DNA from: Clavaria fumosa
Lineage: Eukaryota > Basidiomycota > Agaricomycetes > Agaricales > Clavariaceae
Assembly: GCA_951802425.1 (NCBI GenBank)
Contig: OX637795.1
Span: forward strand, 4,134,501 to 4,198,500
DNA: 64,000 bases
Reading direction: 5' to 3'
The notes beneath the pieces were generated by a model. The model was not told where the DNA came from, ran no database searches, and saw only the letters and a program-made list of their open reading frames with translations. Shown here piece after piece: positions 33,991-45,589 of this stretch. A program made the translations under genes and the position numbers. Position 1 is the stretch's first letter. Every line of letters starts with the position of its first letter.

Positions 33991-34894
33991 AAAAAAGCAT
34001 ATGTCAAATTCGGCATAAGCCTGTTCCAGACAGCCCCTCTGAGCTGATAAAAAAGGGCTCAAGATTGATGTTGAGATGAGCATTGCGGAAGCTGCCAAGG
34101 ATTAGGGTGAGAGGAGGGGGCAAGAGAGGAGGGAGCAGAGGAGTGCGACATGACGTCAAGTTCAACACAACACGTGATGGTGACTGCATTGTAACTGAGT
34201 TTGAAATACCCACAACACAGATTTGCTCCTGCACTCTCAATAAATCTGTAATAATCATGAAGATATTAATACAAGCCATACGAATAGGTGTCTATATCAT
34301 ATCAAAATTTCAGGAAGATCTATGAAGTGGTTGTTGAGATCCTTCACCGCTGTCATGCTTGGGCATGATGCAGACTGTAAAATTGGGCAAAGGTGAAATG
34401 GCTCCCCTGGCAACAGTGAAATAGATAAAATAGTGAGGATATTCATGTAGGGTCCCCTTATAGAGGTGTACATTGCTATCAAATTTCAAGTGATTCTGAT
34501 GAGTGGTTGTTGAGCTATGAGTCATTTTTTCCTTTTTGAGTGAAGATTACACAAATTTATTTGTCAGCATTCAGTTCTCACAGTCCCTCTCTTTTAATAA
34601 TGTTTTTGGGTGAAAGTCAGGGGTGAGGATGGGTGAGGGTGAGTGAGGGTGAGTGAGGGTGAGTATTGGGTGTGAGGGCTGGGTATGGCAGTATCCTGAG
34701 GGTTGCCAGGGTGAGTGAGGCAAGGGTAATGCTTCCTGAAAGTAGTTTGCCCCATAATTCTTTCAATTTTCAGTGCTCTGATAGTGGGATGCTTAGGCAT
34801 CTTGAGCTGATGCTGGGGAAGCAGTATAGGATACTGAGGTTGCTTCCCAAATGTGTTCAAAGACCCCAGTGTCCTCAGTTTTATTAAGCTCTGG
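33991..34894. other. No gene recognised
   Basis: Mixed sequence with a GGGTGAGGGTGAGTGAGGG tract at 34615-34660. No paired element ends or supported ORF. Confidence 0.3.
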
Positions 34895-35147
34895 AACATG
34901 ATGGTATTGGCAGTGGATGATGATGATGACAATGGATGACAATGATGGCAGCAGGCAACAACAATGACAGCAGATGATGATGATGATGATGATGACAGAC
35001 AATGTGACAGCAGTTGGCAATGACAATGACAACAATGGATGATGATAACAATGACGATAGCAGACAATGATGATGATGACAGTGGGCAGTGGATAATGGA
35101 CAATGACAACAGATGATGACAATGGATGACAAAGACAGACAATGGTG
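34895..35147. repeat. GAT/GAC/AAT-type microsatellite tract
   Basis: Imperfect TGATGA, TGACAA and GGATGA triplets over about 250 bp, continuing into the conserved flank of the minisatellite at 35148. Confidence 0.8.
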
Positions 35148-35850
35148 ACTATGAAGGTCCAAACCGGACAAAATTGTTTAGGGCTCCTTTTTTTGGCCAT
35201 AATTTTTATGCACACAAGTGTGCACTTATGCAAACTTGTGCAAACTTGTGCAAACTTATGCAAGATTGTGCACACTTGTGCACACTTATGCACACTCATG
35301 CACACTTATGCACACTTATGCACACTTATGTACACTTATGCACACTTATGCACACTTATGCACACTTACGCAAAGTTGTGCAAAGTTGTGCAAAGTTGTG
35401 CAACATCATGCAGAGCCATGCAAACTTGTGCAATATTTTTGTGCAAAGTTGTGCAGAGTTATGCAGAGTTGTGCAAAGTTGTGCAAAGTTATGCAATATT
35501 TTGTGCAAAGTTATGCAAAGTTGTGCAAACTTATGCAGAGTTGTTCAAAGTTATGCAATATTTTGTGCAGAGTTGTGCAAAATTGTGGAGAGTTGTGCAA
35601 AGTTATGCAGAGTTATGTGAAGTTATGCAATATTTTTGTGCAGAGTGGTGCAAAGTTGTGCAGAGCCATGCAAAATTATGCAATATTTTTGTGCAAAGTT
35701 ATGCAAAGTTATGCAAAGTTGTGCAAAGTTATGCAGAGTTGTGTAAAGTTATGCAATATTTTTGTGCAGAGTTGTGCAGAGTTGTGCAGAGTTATGCAGA
35801 GTTATGCAGACTTGTGCAGGGTTGTGCAGACATGTGCAATATTTTTGTGC
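35148..35850 (+). repeat. 10-bp-unit minisatellite (CACTTATGCA / AGTTGTGCAA), plus copy
   Basis: A conserved flank of about 60 bp (CCAAACCGGACAAAATTG, then TTTTTGGCCATAATTTTTATG) precedes some 60 units of 10 bp that drift from CACTTATGCA to AGTTGTGCAA and AGTTATGCAG, with TATTTTTGTGC breaks. An inverted copy with the same flank is at 38393-39152. Confidence 0.92.
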
Positions 35851-35944
35851 TGTGAAGACACATATTATGGGGACTGGCAATCCCTGCCAAACTCAGGTTG
35901 TTTGTCAATGTTGTGACCCCCACTACAACAATGACACAAAGGTT

Positions 35945-36203
35945 GTGATGAGGTTGCAGGCCTCCACAAACATTTTAAGGCTTAGGTTTATTGAGAGAAA
36001 ATGAAGCTAAATTTATTTTGAACAGATTGTCCAAGGCCAACCTTTTTTAAAAGGCCTAATTCATGAGATAAGACTATTATCTCATGAATTAGGCCTTTTA
36101 AAAAGAATCAGCCTTGGACAATCTGTTCAAAATAAATTTAGCTTCATTGTCTCTCACTAAACCTAAGCCTCAAAGTGCTTGTGGAGGCCTGCAACCTCAT
36201 CAC
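35945..36203. mobile_element. 259-bp foldback MITE, AAGGTT target duplication
   Basis: Arms of about 125 bp (GTGATGAGGTTGCAGGCCTC ... reverse complement) are nearly perfect inverted repeats with a few-base loop. AAGGTT occurs at 35939-35944 and 36204-36209. No coding capacity. Confidence 0.75.
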
Positions 36204-36209
36204 AAGGTT

Positions 36210-36649
36210 CAGCAGAAAGTGTGACTGTGTCACACAATGTGCCTGATGTCACATCTGCCTCACACTGTCCTGCTGGTGCAATGAGGCTCACTCTTGCTCC
36301 CTCCTCTCATCCACTCACTGGAGCAAGTGCTCCACAGCTTTACACATTAGTCTACAGCTCCTAGTGAGTTAAATTTATTCATTTAAGTACAAAATAGGGT
36401 CTTTCTAACAACTTTGGCTTGTTTGTGCTGATATTGTAGATCTGATCTGGGTGATCTGAAGCTTTGTGAGTCATATAACAGTTGATCTTCTGGCTTCAAA
36501 TTATTAATTTTTTGAATGGTAGTAGTTTGATCCTATCTTCAATAAGTCCTCCCATGGTGTGTTTTCAGGTATGCTGACTTCTGTTTATGCAGTCACTTTG
36601 GAGTTATATTAGGGTAGCCATGGCCCCCTATAGAACATAGGCACAGAAG
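36210..36649. other. No gene recognised
   Basis: Short frames only; no repeat ends identified. Probably more of the same element interrupted by the foldback at 35945. Confidence 0.3.
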
Positions 36650-36875
36650 TGTCAGGACCCATTCATTTTTCCTTGATCTACAACAACTCTACCAGCACTT
36701 GTAGACCTCCCAATGCCTCCCTACCACCTCATGAACCCCCCTGTACTCTTCCGAAACCTGCTGCCCACTTCCAAATGCCTCCTGGGCCTCCCTTGTCTTC
36801 TCACAACACTTGCAACCATCATGCCATACTCATATCGCCTCCCACCACCTCACCCTATGCGTATTCACCATCCAG
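36650..36875 (+). repeat. LTR fragment, 5' end, related to the solo LTR at 14797-16035
   Basis: Starts TGTCAGGACCCATTCA and matches the reverse complement of about 15800-16035 through CACCCTATGCGTATTCACCA. The remaining 1 kb of the LTR is absent. Confidence 0.8.
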
Positions 36876-36980
36876 TGGGGAGAAGCCTCCCATACCTCCC
36901 CAGACATATGCACTGCTAGAGTGCATAGGGCATGGGGTGCATCTGTGCCATCTTCAATTGAGCGAGAAGACAGGAGATGA

Positions 36981-37223
36981 ATGGAGGGGCGATGTGCCCT
37001 GGAAGATGGTGGAAGCACATCCACCATTAGAAACCCCCTAGGGCTACCTATTGGGGGTTTAACAATATCCCAGACAGAGGGTGCAGGGCCCTCTCAAAAA
37101 CAAAAAAAGAAAGTGGCTAAGTCATCAGCCGCTAAGGCTGCAAAGAGGCCTGTTGTGTTGTCACCCAACTGGAGTGACGACGAGGGTGAGCCACTGTGCA
37201 ACTATGAGCAGGGCTCGGACTAA
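36981..37223 (+). pseudogene. C-terminal fragment of gypsy-3-family extra ORF
   Basis: The frame ends KAAKRPVVLSPNWSDDEGEP then LCNYEQGSD and TAA/TAG-type stop. The same ending (KAAKRPVASSPNWSNDEGKP, LCNYKQGSD) is encoded on the minus strand at 58006-58095, where it lies upstream of an LTR of the same family. So this is the 3' end of a second gypsy-3 element whose upstream part is missing. The protein is basic then acidic at its end; function unknown. Confidence 0.7.
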
Positions 37224-37521
37224 GTGTCCAAGCCCTTTAAAAAATATGCCTACCCCACAGGACGAGACAGCAGCACTTGGGGCACCCCCCACTGGGGCGT
37301 GCCACTTGTGACATGCTGTCCAACTGGGGGCAGGTTGCACAGACCACTGGGTAGGACCCATCAGCACTAGGTGAAGGCGCCAGGAGGGGATTGTGCCTGG
37401 TGACATGGCAGTAACCCTGCCCAAGGGGATGCACCCCTTTTAAATTATTACACAATCCTGCTTGTCATCCCGTGCTGCCCATGTGTAGCCTCTGGTTGGG
37501 GGCCTCTCTGGTGGGGGAGGG

Positions 37522-37745
37522 TGTAAGGCTATAGGCCTTTTCTTTCTTATATTACATAATCTATATACCATATTAGTCTACTAGCATAGCCGCTTGGGCT
37601 ATGCTTACATCAGCAGCCTCTGGAGGGCCACTCACCTATATATACCATGTCATGACTGTACACAGAGGGTAGATCCCTCTACATAGAACTACCATACTCA
37701 ATATACAGTTGAGTCCAGTTCTTTTGAGGGATAGTAAGTCTTACA
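37522..37745 (+). repeat. 3' LTR of gypsy-3 family, 224 bp
   Basis: Starts TGTAAGGCTATAGGCC after the polypurine tract GTGGGGGAGGG and ends AGTCTTACA. It matches the reverse complement of 57484-57708 (225 bp), including AGCATAGCCGCTTGG and CAATATACAGTTGAGTC. Confidence 0.85.
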
Positions 37746-38392
37746 AGAGGGTTGTGAGAATCATGTGATAAGCAGAACTTTCAGTCTTTCTTCATAAGAT
37801 AGGCCTCATTCATACACAACTACTTGTGACACTTGTGACAGATCACGTGCTCACTCACATGAGTCCCGAACACAAGTGCAAGTATCAAACTTACATTCTC
37901 TTTGTCCTCATCTTGCAGCTTTGTCAATCTTTTCTTTGGTGTAATATATTCTCTAAGGTTTCCAATACTTGTTCTGACTGAGCGGGGCTGTTTTGGCATT
38001 GGGGAGAATTAAACAGAAAATAAATTGGTCAGCAAATTTCCTTCAACACTTTACTACAACCTCATCTCTGTCCCATTGCAATCTCAAATCAAAAAACTGG
38101 CTCCTGGGAACCTTTCTTAATCTGTAGCAGCAGACTTCTCAGGAGCTGGATTGGCTAAAAATATGGTTTTGCAGGAGGAGATACAAGTCTAATAATTTCC
38201 ACCTGCCAAAATGACAGGAGCATGACAAAATTGATCACGTGCAAGTAGTCGTGTATGAACAAGGCCTATCTTAGTAGAAAGGTGCAAGTGGAGAATATCA
38301 AAACCTAAGGAATACATGTGTCTAATATGAGTATATATGCTGAGCCCAGGTCCATGGAAACGAAATAGGTACAAGGTTCTGCAAAGTCTGCA
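37746..38392. other. Unassigned, with a possible minus-strand first exon at 37892-37998
   Basis: On the minus strand ATG near 37998 opens MPKQPRSVRTSIGNLREYIT followed by a KKRL-rich stretch ending DEDKEN and a GTAAGTTTG donor. This looks like the first exon of a basic-leader protein I cannot name. No following exon is apparent, because the minisatellite and unrelated sequence follow. Low confidence. Confidence 0.3.
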
Positions 38393-39152
38393 CAGTGTGC
38401 ATAACTTTGCATAACTTTGCATAACTTTGCATAACTTTGCACAACTTGTACAAAAATATTGCATAACTGTGCATAACTTTGCACAACTCTGCACAACTTG
38501 TACAACAATATTGCATAACTGTGCATAACTGTGCACAACTCTGCACAACTTGTACAACAATATTGCATAACTGTGCATAACTGTGCATAACTTTGCACAA
38601 CTCTGCACAACTTGTACAACAATATTGCATAACTGTGCATAACTGTGCATAACTTTGCACAACTCTGCACAACTTGTACAACAATATTGCATAACTTTGC
38701 ATAACTTTGCACAACTCCACACAAAACCATTGCATAACTTTGCATAACTTTGCATAACTCTGCACAACTCTGCACAAAAATATTGCATAACTTTGCATAA
38801 CTTTGCATAACTCTGTATAACTTTGCATAACTCTGCATAACTTTGTTGCACAACTTTGCACAACTCTGCATAACTTTGCACAACTTTGCATGGCTCTGCA
38901 TGACTTTGCACAACTTTGCACAAAAATGTTGCACAACTTTGCACAACTTTGCACAACTTTGCATAAGTGTGCATAAGTGTGCATTAGTGTGCATAAGTGT
39001 GCATAAGTGTGCATAAGTGTGCACAAGTGTGCGCAATCTTGCATAAGTTTGCACAAGTTTGCACAAGTTTGCATAAGTGCACACTTGTGTGCATAAAAAT
39101 TATGGCCAAAAAAAGGAGCCCTGAACAATTTTGTCCGGTTTGGACCTTCATA
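38393..39152 (-). repeat. 10-bp-unit minisatellite, inverted copy
   Basis: Reverse-complement counterpart of 35148-35850: units TGCATAACTT / TGCACAACTT and TGTGCATAAG, ending in the same flank (CATAAAAATTATGGCCAAAA, CAATTTTGTCCGGTTTGG). Includes a higher-order block TTGTACAACAATATTGCATA repeated five times. Confidence 0.92.
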
Positions 39153-39297
39153 GGTGACAGACAATGATGACAGGCAATAATGACACGACAACAAGAGTGG
39201 GAGATGACAGATGACAACAACTGTTGATGATGATGGATGATGAATGCTGGATGATAATGATCACCAGCCCCCCACTGCAGTCACAGATGGTGTGCAG

Positions 39298-39440
39298 TGT
39301 GTTGGAATTCAAACTTGATCTGTATGTATTTTACATATATATAGATTACCTAATTTTGCTACCTTGCATGTTTGTATCATACCATTGCATACCCCCTCCT
39401 TTAATTGCACTGTTATTCCTTATTATGTCATCTTATCCTT
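39298..39440 (+). repeat. Direct repeat, probable short LTR (left copy)
   Basis: TGTGTTGGAATTCAA... matches 44711-44853. The right copy is preceded by the purine run GGGGAGA, as expected for a 3' LTR. Removing the nested element at 39681-44331 leaves only about 0.6 kb of internal sequence, so the outer element would be a small non-autonomous one. Flanking GCAG is shared, but a 5-bp duplication is not. Confidence 0.55.
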
Positions 39441-39680
39441 TTTCCTTCAAACACATGACCCTATGGTTGGACATAGCCAAAAACTGCACTGCCTACAGAG
39501 GCCAAAGTCTGCCTGTATCAATTTGGCCATCTGGGAGCGCCTTAAAAGGGCCATATCATCACAAGGGCTAATTCTCACCATTCTCACCATCATCATTCAC
39601 CTTGTGAGGGCTGAATCTCACTATTGTCATCATTGCCACTTGCCTTGTGGGGCCAAAACCCACCACTCATTGTCTGTTAC

Positions 39681-40521
39681 TGTTAAGATCTGATTCTTTG
39701 CTTCAAAGCAGGAGTAGGAGGGGTAGTGTAGAGGAGACCAAAAAAGGAGGGTGGCAAAGGCGAAGCCGGAGCGGAGCGGAGTCCGGTCGGAGTCCGGATC
39801 GGAGTTGCGCAAGGACTTCTCCTCTACACAAAGGAGAAACTAGAAGGAGGTCAAAGGTGTTGGGACTATGGCCTCAACTTATGGGTTGTGCCACCATGTG
39901 TATACGTGTCCCAATTTAACCTTGCTGGTACTTTGCTTTCCAGGACAAGGAAGGATGAAGTCCGAAGGGAAATCGCCTGGAGTCCGTCGGAGTCCGCCGG
40001 AGTTTTGCGGAACTCATTGGGACTGTTGAGAACAGTGAGGACGAAGTCCCTTAATGCACAGACCAAGTGACAAGGACCAGAAATAACGTTAATATTCGAA
40101 CTGAGGATCATGGAGATACATGGGGGTTTATATGCTACTAGGGTAGGGCATAGGGCAGACTGTGAAACATGAATATATCAAATGTACATAGTAATTTCAC
40201 CTGAGGAGTGGGAAGGCATAGGTGATACATGTAAGACAAAGAATAAGTTCCCATGGGCAGTGGGCATCGTCCCAATGGTTGCTAACCATGGACTAGTACC
40301 AGGGAACATACTAGAAACAAAGTCCATATGGTCCGAAGGACCGATATCGAAGTCCGACAAAAGTCTGGACCGGAGCTTCGGAGTTGGAGCCGGAGTGGGG
40401 ATGGAGCGGAGTGGAGTTCGGGCAGAACTGTGTCGGAGATGCCGGAGATGCTTCGGAGGTGCTTTGGAGGTGTTTTGGAGGTGTTTTGGAGGTGATTAGG
40501 TGACTGGATAGGACCATGACA
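39681..40521 (-). repeat. LTR (left copy) of the non-autonomous element
   Basis: 841 bp, starts TGTTAAGATCTG and ends CCATGACA. It contains a clustered GGAGTCCG/CGGAGT motif resembling the internal satellite. This is the 3' LTR in element orientation. Confidence 0.9.
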
Positions 40522-40579
40522 GTATCCCCCTCTTAGGGTCGAGCCCTCGAGACCCTTAAGTGACTGTATTTCACTGTGT

Positions 40580-42660
40580 GGGTTGGAGAGAGTTGGAGCT
40601 GGAGGTGAGGTTGGAGAGGGTGGAACTCGAGTTGGAGTTGGAGTCGGAGGTCTGGAGCAGGTCGGAGATGGTGCAGAGGGTGTCAGAGATGTGAAGCGGA
40701 GGTGTGGAGCTGAGAGCATCAGAGTTTTGGGGGTTCAGAGTTTTGGAGCAGAGGTGTGGAGGTGAGGGAGTTGGACTTTCGGAGATTCAGAGTGGAGGTA
40801 CAGAGGAGCAGAAGTGTGGAGGGAGGAATCAGAGATGAGTGGAGGTGCAGAATTGAATTTTGGAGTTTTGGAGTGGAGTGCAGAGGTGTGGAATCGGAGT
40901 TGGAGCGGAGGTGCAGAGGTGTGGAATCGGAGTTGGAGCAGAGGTAAGGGAATCGAAGTTTTGGAGGTTTGGAGCAGAGGTGCAGAGGTGTGGAAATGGG
41001 GTCAGAGTCTCGGAGGAGAGGTACAGAGGTAGCAGAGTTGGAGTCAGAGCAGCGGAGTAGCGGAGCGGAGTAGCGGAGCGGAGGTGCAGAGGTGCAGAGT
41101 GGAGGAGCGGAGGTAGTGGAGTCGGAGCAGTGGAGCGGAGGTGCAGAGGTATGGAGGTGCGGAGCGGAGGTGCGGAGCGGAGGTGCGGAGGTGCAGAGTG
41201 GAGGAGCGGAGGTAGTGGAGTCGGAGCAGTGGAGCAGAGGTGCAGAGGTATGGAGGTGCGGAGTGGAGGTGCGGAGGTGCAGAGCGGAGGTGCGGAGGTA
41301 GCAGAGTGTGGAGGGGGGGACCACAAAAGGTCGGAGATGCTGGGAGGCTCTGAGGACCTATTGTAAGTTCACTCACCCCCCTCCTACAAAATTTTTTATC
41401 TTAAGAAAAAATTTCCATGTTTTACTAAGGAATTTGTCAAGAAGTGGGCTAGAGTGGACAGAAGAGTCAAACAAAAGGAAGAAACAAGGAGTGTTGGAGT
41501 TGTACAAAGGCAACAATGTATGGAACAAGATTTCGGAGTTTTGTAAAGTCAAGAAAAGTGAGGGAATCAAAGTATCAAAAATTGAAAAAACAGAGTTTTG
41601 GAGATTCAGAATTCATGGGGATTGAAGTAATAGGAAGCATAAGGACATAGGAAGCATAACAATGTAGCAAAGGAACATAATTTTGGAATTTCGGAGTTTT
41701 TGGAGCATCGGAGGAATCTCGGAGTTTCGGAGATGCGGAGTCCGAGAATGTGAGTGCGGAGATGGTCCGGAGCTGTGCGGAGATGTGGCGTGGAGGTCCA
41801 AGACCATGTCAGAGGAGTTCAGAGTAGTTCGGAGTAGCAAGGATTGTGTGAGCAACCTCGCTGGACAGATGTGTTCACAAGATAGCAATCCTGAGAACTG
41901 GTGATGCAACCACAGTAGGCAGCATCCAGAATCGGGTCCAGATTCGGACTCGCTGCAGCAAGGATAGAATCGGAGTCCCGGAGTCGGAGTTCCAGAGTAG
42001 GTCCGGAGTATGTGCTGGCCAAGCGCCCATCAGAGTCCGTGCCCAGATCGGGCCGGAGTCGGATCGGAGTTTCGGAGTCAGATTTCCGCAAGTGCAGGAG
42101 TCCTGGAATTGTTAGGTTTGTACACTGGACAATCAGCGGATTGTATATGGTACAGCCAGGTGTCCAAAGGACCAAGTCACACAAGGGGACAAGATCAGAG
42201 TTCAGAGGGCCATGTCGAGACAAGACAGTGGGCCACGAAGCAAGACAGAGTGTCCGGAGTTCGGAGTTCCGGATTTCGGAGGTCCGGAGTTTGACAGTCC
42301 GGAGTTCAGAGGTCTGCAGTTTGGAACTTTGGTGCTCGGCATTTGGCATTTCCCGTCTCGGAGTTTCACAATGTGGTAATCCACAAAGGAAATGAGCACA
42401 AGGACAGCTCAAAAAGGAGCAATATCACAGTTCCGGAGTTCGGAGGTTCGGAGTTTTGGGGGTAAGAACCAGAGACTGGATATCCAACATTCCCCATCTC
42501 AGAGTGGCCAGAGACGGAGTCTGGATATCCGGAGTTCAGAGTTTCCTGTCTCGAAGCCTCGCAACGTGGGATATGAAGGAGGCGAGCCAGGGAGAACCCA
42601 GGAACAGGGGGCCAGAGTTCAGAAGTCCAGCATTCGGTGTTTTCCTGCCTCAAATCTCTC
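40580..42660. repeat. GGAGTT/CGGAGGTG-type degenerate satellite inside the non-autonomous element
   Basis: Dense CGGAG(T/G)T(T/G) words. At 41080-41300 a roughly 120-bp higher-order unit (GAGCGGAGGTAGTGGAGTCGG) is repeated twice. Open frames on the minus strand give Ser/Thr/Pro/Leu repeats, reflecting the motif. Confidence 0.8.
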
Positions 42661-42710
42661 AACATGAAGGAGAAGAGCTAAGGAGCACTATGAATTATTG
42701 GCTGGAGTTT

Positions 42711-43400
42711 GGAAAATGTCCTAGTTGTATCGCCGTGGACAGACGGCTTGTGGCAAATCCAGGTCCGGAGCAAATGCACACAAAGTGCGCTCGAATGGAC
42801 CGGAGTTTCAGAGCGGAGTTTCGGATCGGAGGTGCGGATCGGAGGTGTGGATCAGAGGTGTGGATCAGAGTTATGGATCAGAGGTGCACTGGGAATTGTT
42901 GGCTGGGCTTTGGAAAATGTCCTAGTTGTATCACCATGGACAGACGGCTTGTGGCAAGTCCAGGTCCGGAGCAAATGCACACAAAGTGCGCTTGAACGGA
43001 CCAGAGTTTCGGAGCGGAGTTTCGGATCGGAGGTGCGGATCGGAGGTTTGGATCGGAGTTATGGATCAGAGGTGCACTGGGAATTGTTGGCTGGGCTTTG
43101 GAAAATGTCCTAGTTGTATCGCCGTGGACAGACGGCTTGTGGCAAGTCCAGGTCCGGAGCAAATGTACACAAAGTGTGCTCGAACGGACCGGAGTTTCGG
43201 ATCGGAGGTGCAGATCGGAGGTGTGGATCGGAGGTGCAGATCGGAGTTATGGATCAGAGGTTAGGAAAATGTCCTAGTTGTATCGCCATGGACAGACGGC
43301 TTGTGGCAAATCCAGGTCCAGAGCAAATGCACACAAAGTGCGCTCGAACAGACCGGAGCTTCGGAGCGGAGTTTCGGATCGGAGGTTCGGATCGGACCTT
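42711..43400. repeat. Four tandem copies of a 164-201-bp unit
   Basis: Each copy begins GGAAAATGTCCTAGTTGTAT (42711, 42912, 43100, 43264) and includes GACAGACGGCTTGTGGCAA and GCACACAAAGTGCGCTCGAA. Spacings are 201, 188 and 164 bp; length differences come from variable GGATCGGAGGTG arrays. Confidence 0.9.
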
Positions 43401-43490
43401 TGGCTTTTGCAGCAAGGAGCAAGGCAAGCAGCAGCACAAAGGGCAAGCAAAGGACCAGTTGTATACACAAGGTTGTTAGTTCGAATATAC

Positions 43491-44331
43491 TGTTAAGATC
43501 TGATTCTTTGCTTCAAAGCAGGAGTAGGAGGGGTAGTGTAGAGGAGACCAAAAAAGGAGGGTGGCAAAGGCGAAGCTGGAGCGGAGCGGAGTCCGGTCGG
43601 AGTCTGGATCGGAGTTGCGCAAGGACTTCTCCTCTACACAAAGGAGAAACTAGAAGGAGGTCAAAGGTGTTGGGACTATGGCCTCAACTTATGGGTTGTG
43701 CCACCATGTGTATACGTGTCCCAATTTAACCTTGCTGGTACTTTGCTTTCCAGGACAAGGAAGGATGAAGTCCGAAGGGAAATTGCCTGGAGTCCGTCGG
43801 AGTCCGCCGGAGTTTTGCGGAACTCATTGGGACTGTCGAGAACAGTGAGGACGAAGTCCCTTAACACACAGACCAAGTGACAAGGACCAGAAATAACGTT
43901 AATATTCGAACTGAGGATCATGGAGATACATGGGGGTTTATATGCTACTAGGGTAGGGCATAGGGCAGACTGTGAAACATGAATATATCAAATGTACATA
44001 GTAATTTCACCTGAGGAGTGGGAAGGCATAGGTGATACATGTAAGACAAAGAATAAGTTCCCATGGGCAGTGGGCATCATCCCAATGGTTGCTAACCATG
44101 GACTAGTACCAGGGAACATACTAGAAACAAAGTCCATATGGTCCGAAGGACCGATATCGAAGTCCGATGAAAGTCTGGACCGGAGCTTTGGAGTTGGAGC
44201 CGGAGTGGGGATGGAGCGGAGTGGAGTTCGGGCAGAACTGTGTCGGAGATGCCGGAGATGCTTCGGAGGTGCTTCGGAGGTGTTTCGGAGGTGTTTTGGA
44301 GGTGATTAGGTGACTGGATAGGACTGTGACA
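43491..44331 (-). repeat. LTR (right copy) of the non-autonomous element
   Basis: 841 bp, direct repeat of 39681-40521; the 5' LTR in element orientation. Confidence 0.9.
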
Positions 44332-44710
44332 GTTACTGCCTTTGTGGGGCTGAATCCACTTGTTTTATTATGGGAGAAATGTTTGAAATTGAAGAAAAAT
44401 TTCTGAGATGTTGTTGAGGGCACTGAGACTCTACCCACCAAGGGTACACCAATCAAATCAAACCAAAAGCCATCTGCTGAGGGTTCATCTACTGAATTGA
44501 ACCAAAAGTCATCTGTCAAGGTCACATCATTGACTGTGTACTTGAATCAAAACTAAATTGAATGAAGCTGTGCACTGAAACAAACCAATTTTACAATTAC
44601 CACCACCTCCACAACTGCTGTCCCTGCTTCCTCACTAATGTTGCAATCTTGGATGAAATCTGTGAGTCCTAGTAAGCTTCAGGAGATGTACAGATCTTTG
44701 CCTGGGGAGA

Positions 44711-44853
44711 TGTGTTGGAATTCAAGCTTGATCTGTATGTATTTTATATAGATTACCTAATTTGCTACCTTGCACATTTGTATTGTACTGCCACATACCC
44801 CCTCATTTAATCACACCATCATTCTTTGTTGTGTTGTCTTACCCTTTTTCAGC
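44711..44853 (+). repeat. Direct repeat, probable short LTR (right copy)
   Basis: Matches 39298-39440 with a few substitutions. Preceded by CCTGGGGAGA, a possible polypurine tract. Confidence 0.55.
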
Positions 44854-44934
44854 AGCATGATGTGGCAGCAATGGCCCAGGCCCCCAACTGTAGTCACAGA
44901 CTGACAGTGGGGACTTAGGCCATTAGTTTGCAGC

Positions 44935-45080
44935 AGTTAGTGTGTGGGGGAAGAGAGGAGTGGTGGTGGTGGTAGTGGCAGGCAGGAAGTCATCTATGCC
45001 TTCTATGAGTCTATATAGAACTACATAGCACTGCTACAGTCTACTGTAGTATTAGCCTAGTTTGTTTATGTGACTGGGAT
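44935..45080. repeat. Second copy of the TCTACATAGA-rich dispersed repeat
   Basis: GGCAGGCAGGAAGT and TACAGTCTACTGTAG are shared with 31583-31850. Confidence 0.5.
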
Positions 45081-45589
45081 TCATGTGGCTGTCAGTGGTG
45101 CATAGGAACTCCAGTCACATATGAGATAAAAGAGATAATAAGGACATAATTATGTTTCAATGATATAAATTAGTATAATTAGGACTACAATAGCTAATGG
45201 AAGATTACCTTCACATAATTGTGTTTGTTTAAGATAATGTGAGCTAATGTAAGGCAATATCTTAATAATTAGATTTAATCAAGTGATAAATGTGATAAAC
45301 TACAACTAATTACCTCACATCTCATATAATTACTTTCCATTCTTTCTAATTACAAGAATTAGAAATAATTTTGCACATCTTAAATAATCTGTGCTTATTA
45401 TTATAATTCATCAGCAAAACGTCAAATTACTGAATCCAACTGAAACTCCTCTTAAACTGTCTTAAACTGCAGATTAAGACATTTTCAGACATTTGAGATT
45501 AAGATGACACAACTTAGATTAAGACTATTTGAGTTATGAATTTTACTTAAACTTGCCTTAAATCTGTCTTAATTACCTTAATTTTGACT

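Larger units (their letters stand above)
39681..44331 (-). mobile_element. Complete non-autonomous LTR retrotransposon, 4651 bp, no ORFs
   Basis: Two LTRs of exactly 841 bp (39681-40521 and 43491-44331), TG..CA ended, with GTTAC duplicated at 39676-39680 and 44332-44336. About 14 differences, mostly C/T and G/A. On the minus strand the run AAGAGGGGGA precedes an LTR (polypurine tract) and GTATATTCGAACTAACAACC follows the other (possible tRNA-primed site), so the element reads right to left. The internal 2969 bp is GGAGT-rich satellite-like sequence without gag or pol. Confidence 0.88.

Noticed and set aside
33325..34098. Minus-strand Pro/Leu-rich ORFs of 202-257 codons
   Set aside because: Purine-rich minisatellite; three frames open at once; no domain.
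34594..35171. His/Ser-rich minus ORFs
   Set aside because: Produced by GATGAT/GACAAT microsatellite sequence.
35126..39220. Cys/Leu/Val repeat proteins over the 10-bp minisatellites
   Set aside because: A 30-bp multiple of the unit is 10 codons, so all frames remain open. No start context or conservation beyond the repeat.
40719..41376. Ser/Thr/Pro-repeat ORFs inside the non-autonomous LTR element
   Set aside because: Derived from GGAGGTG satellite in several frames on both strands; no gag or pol motif.
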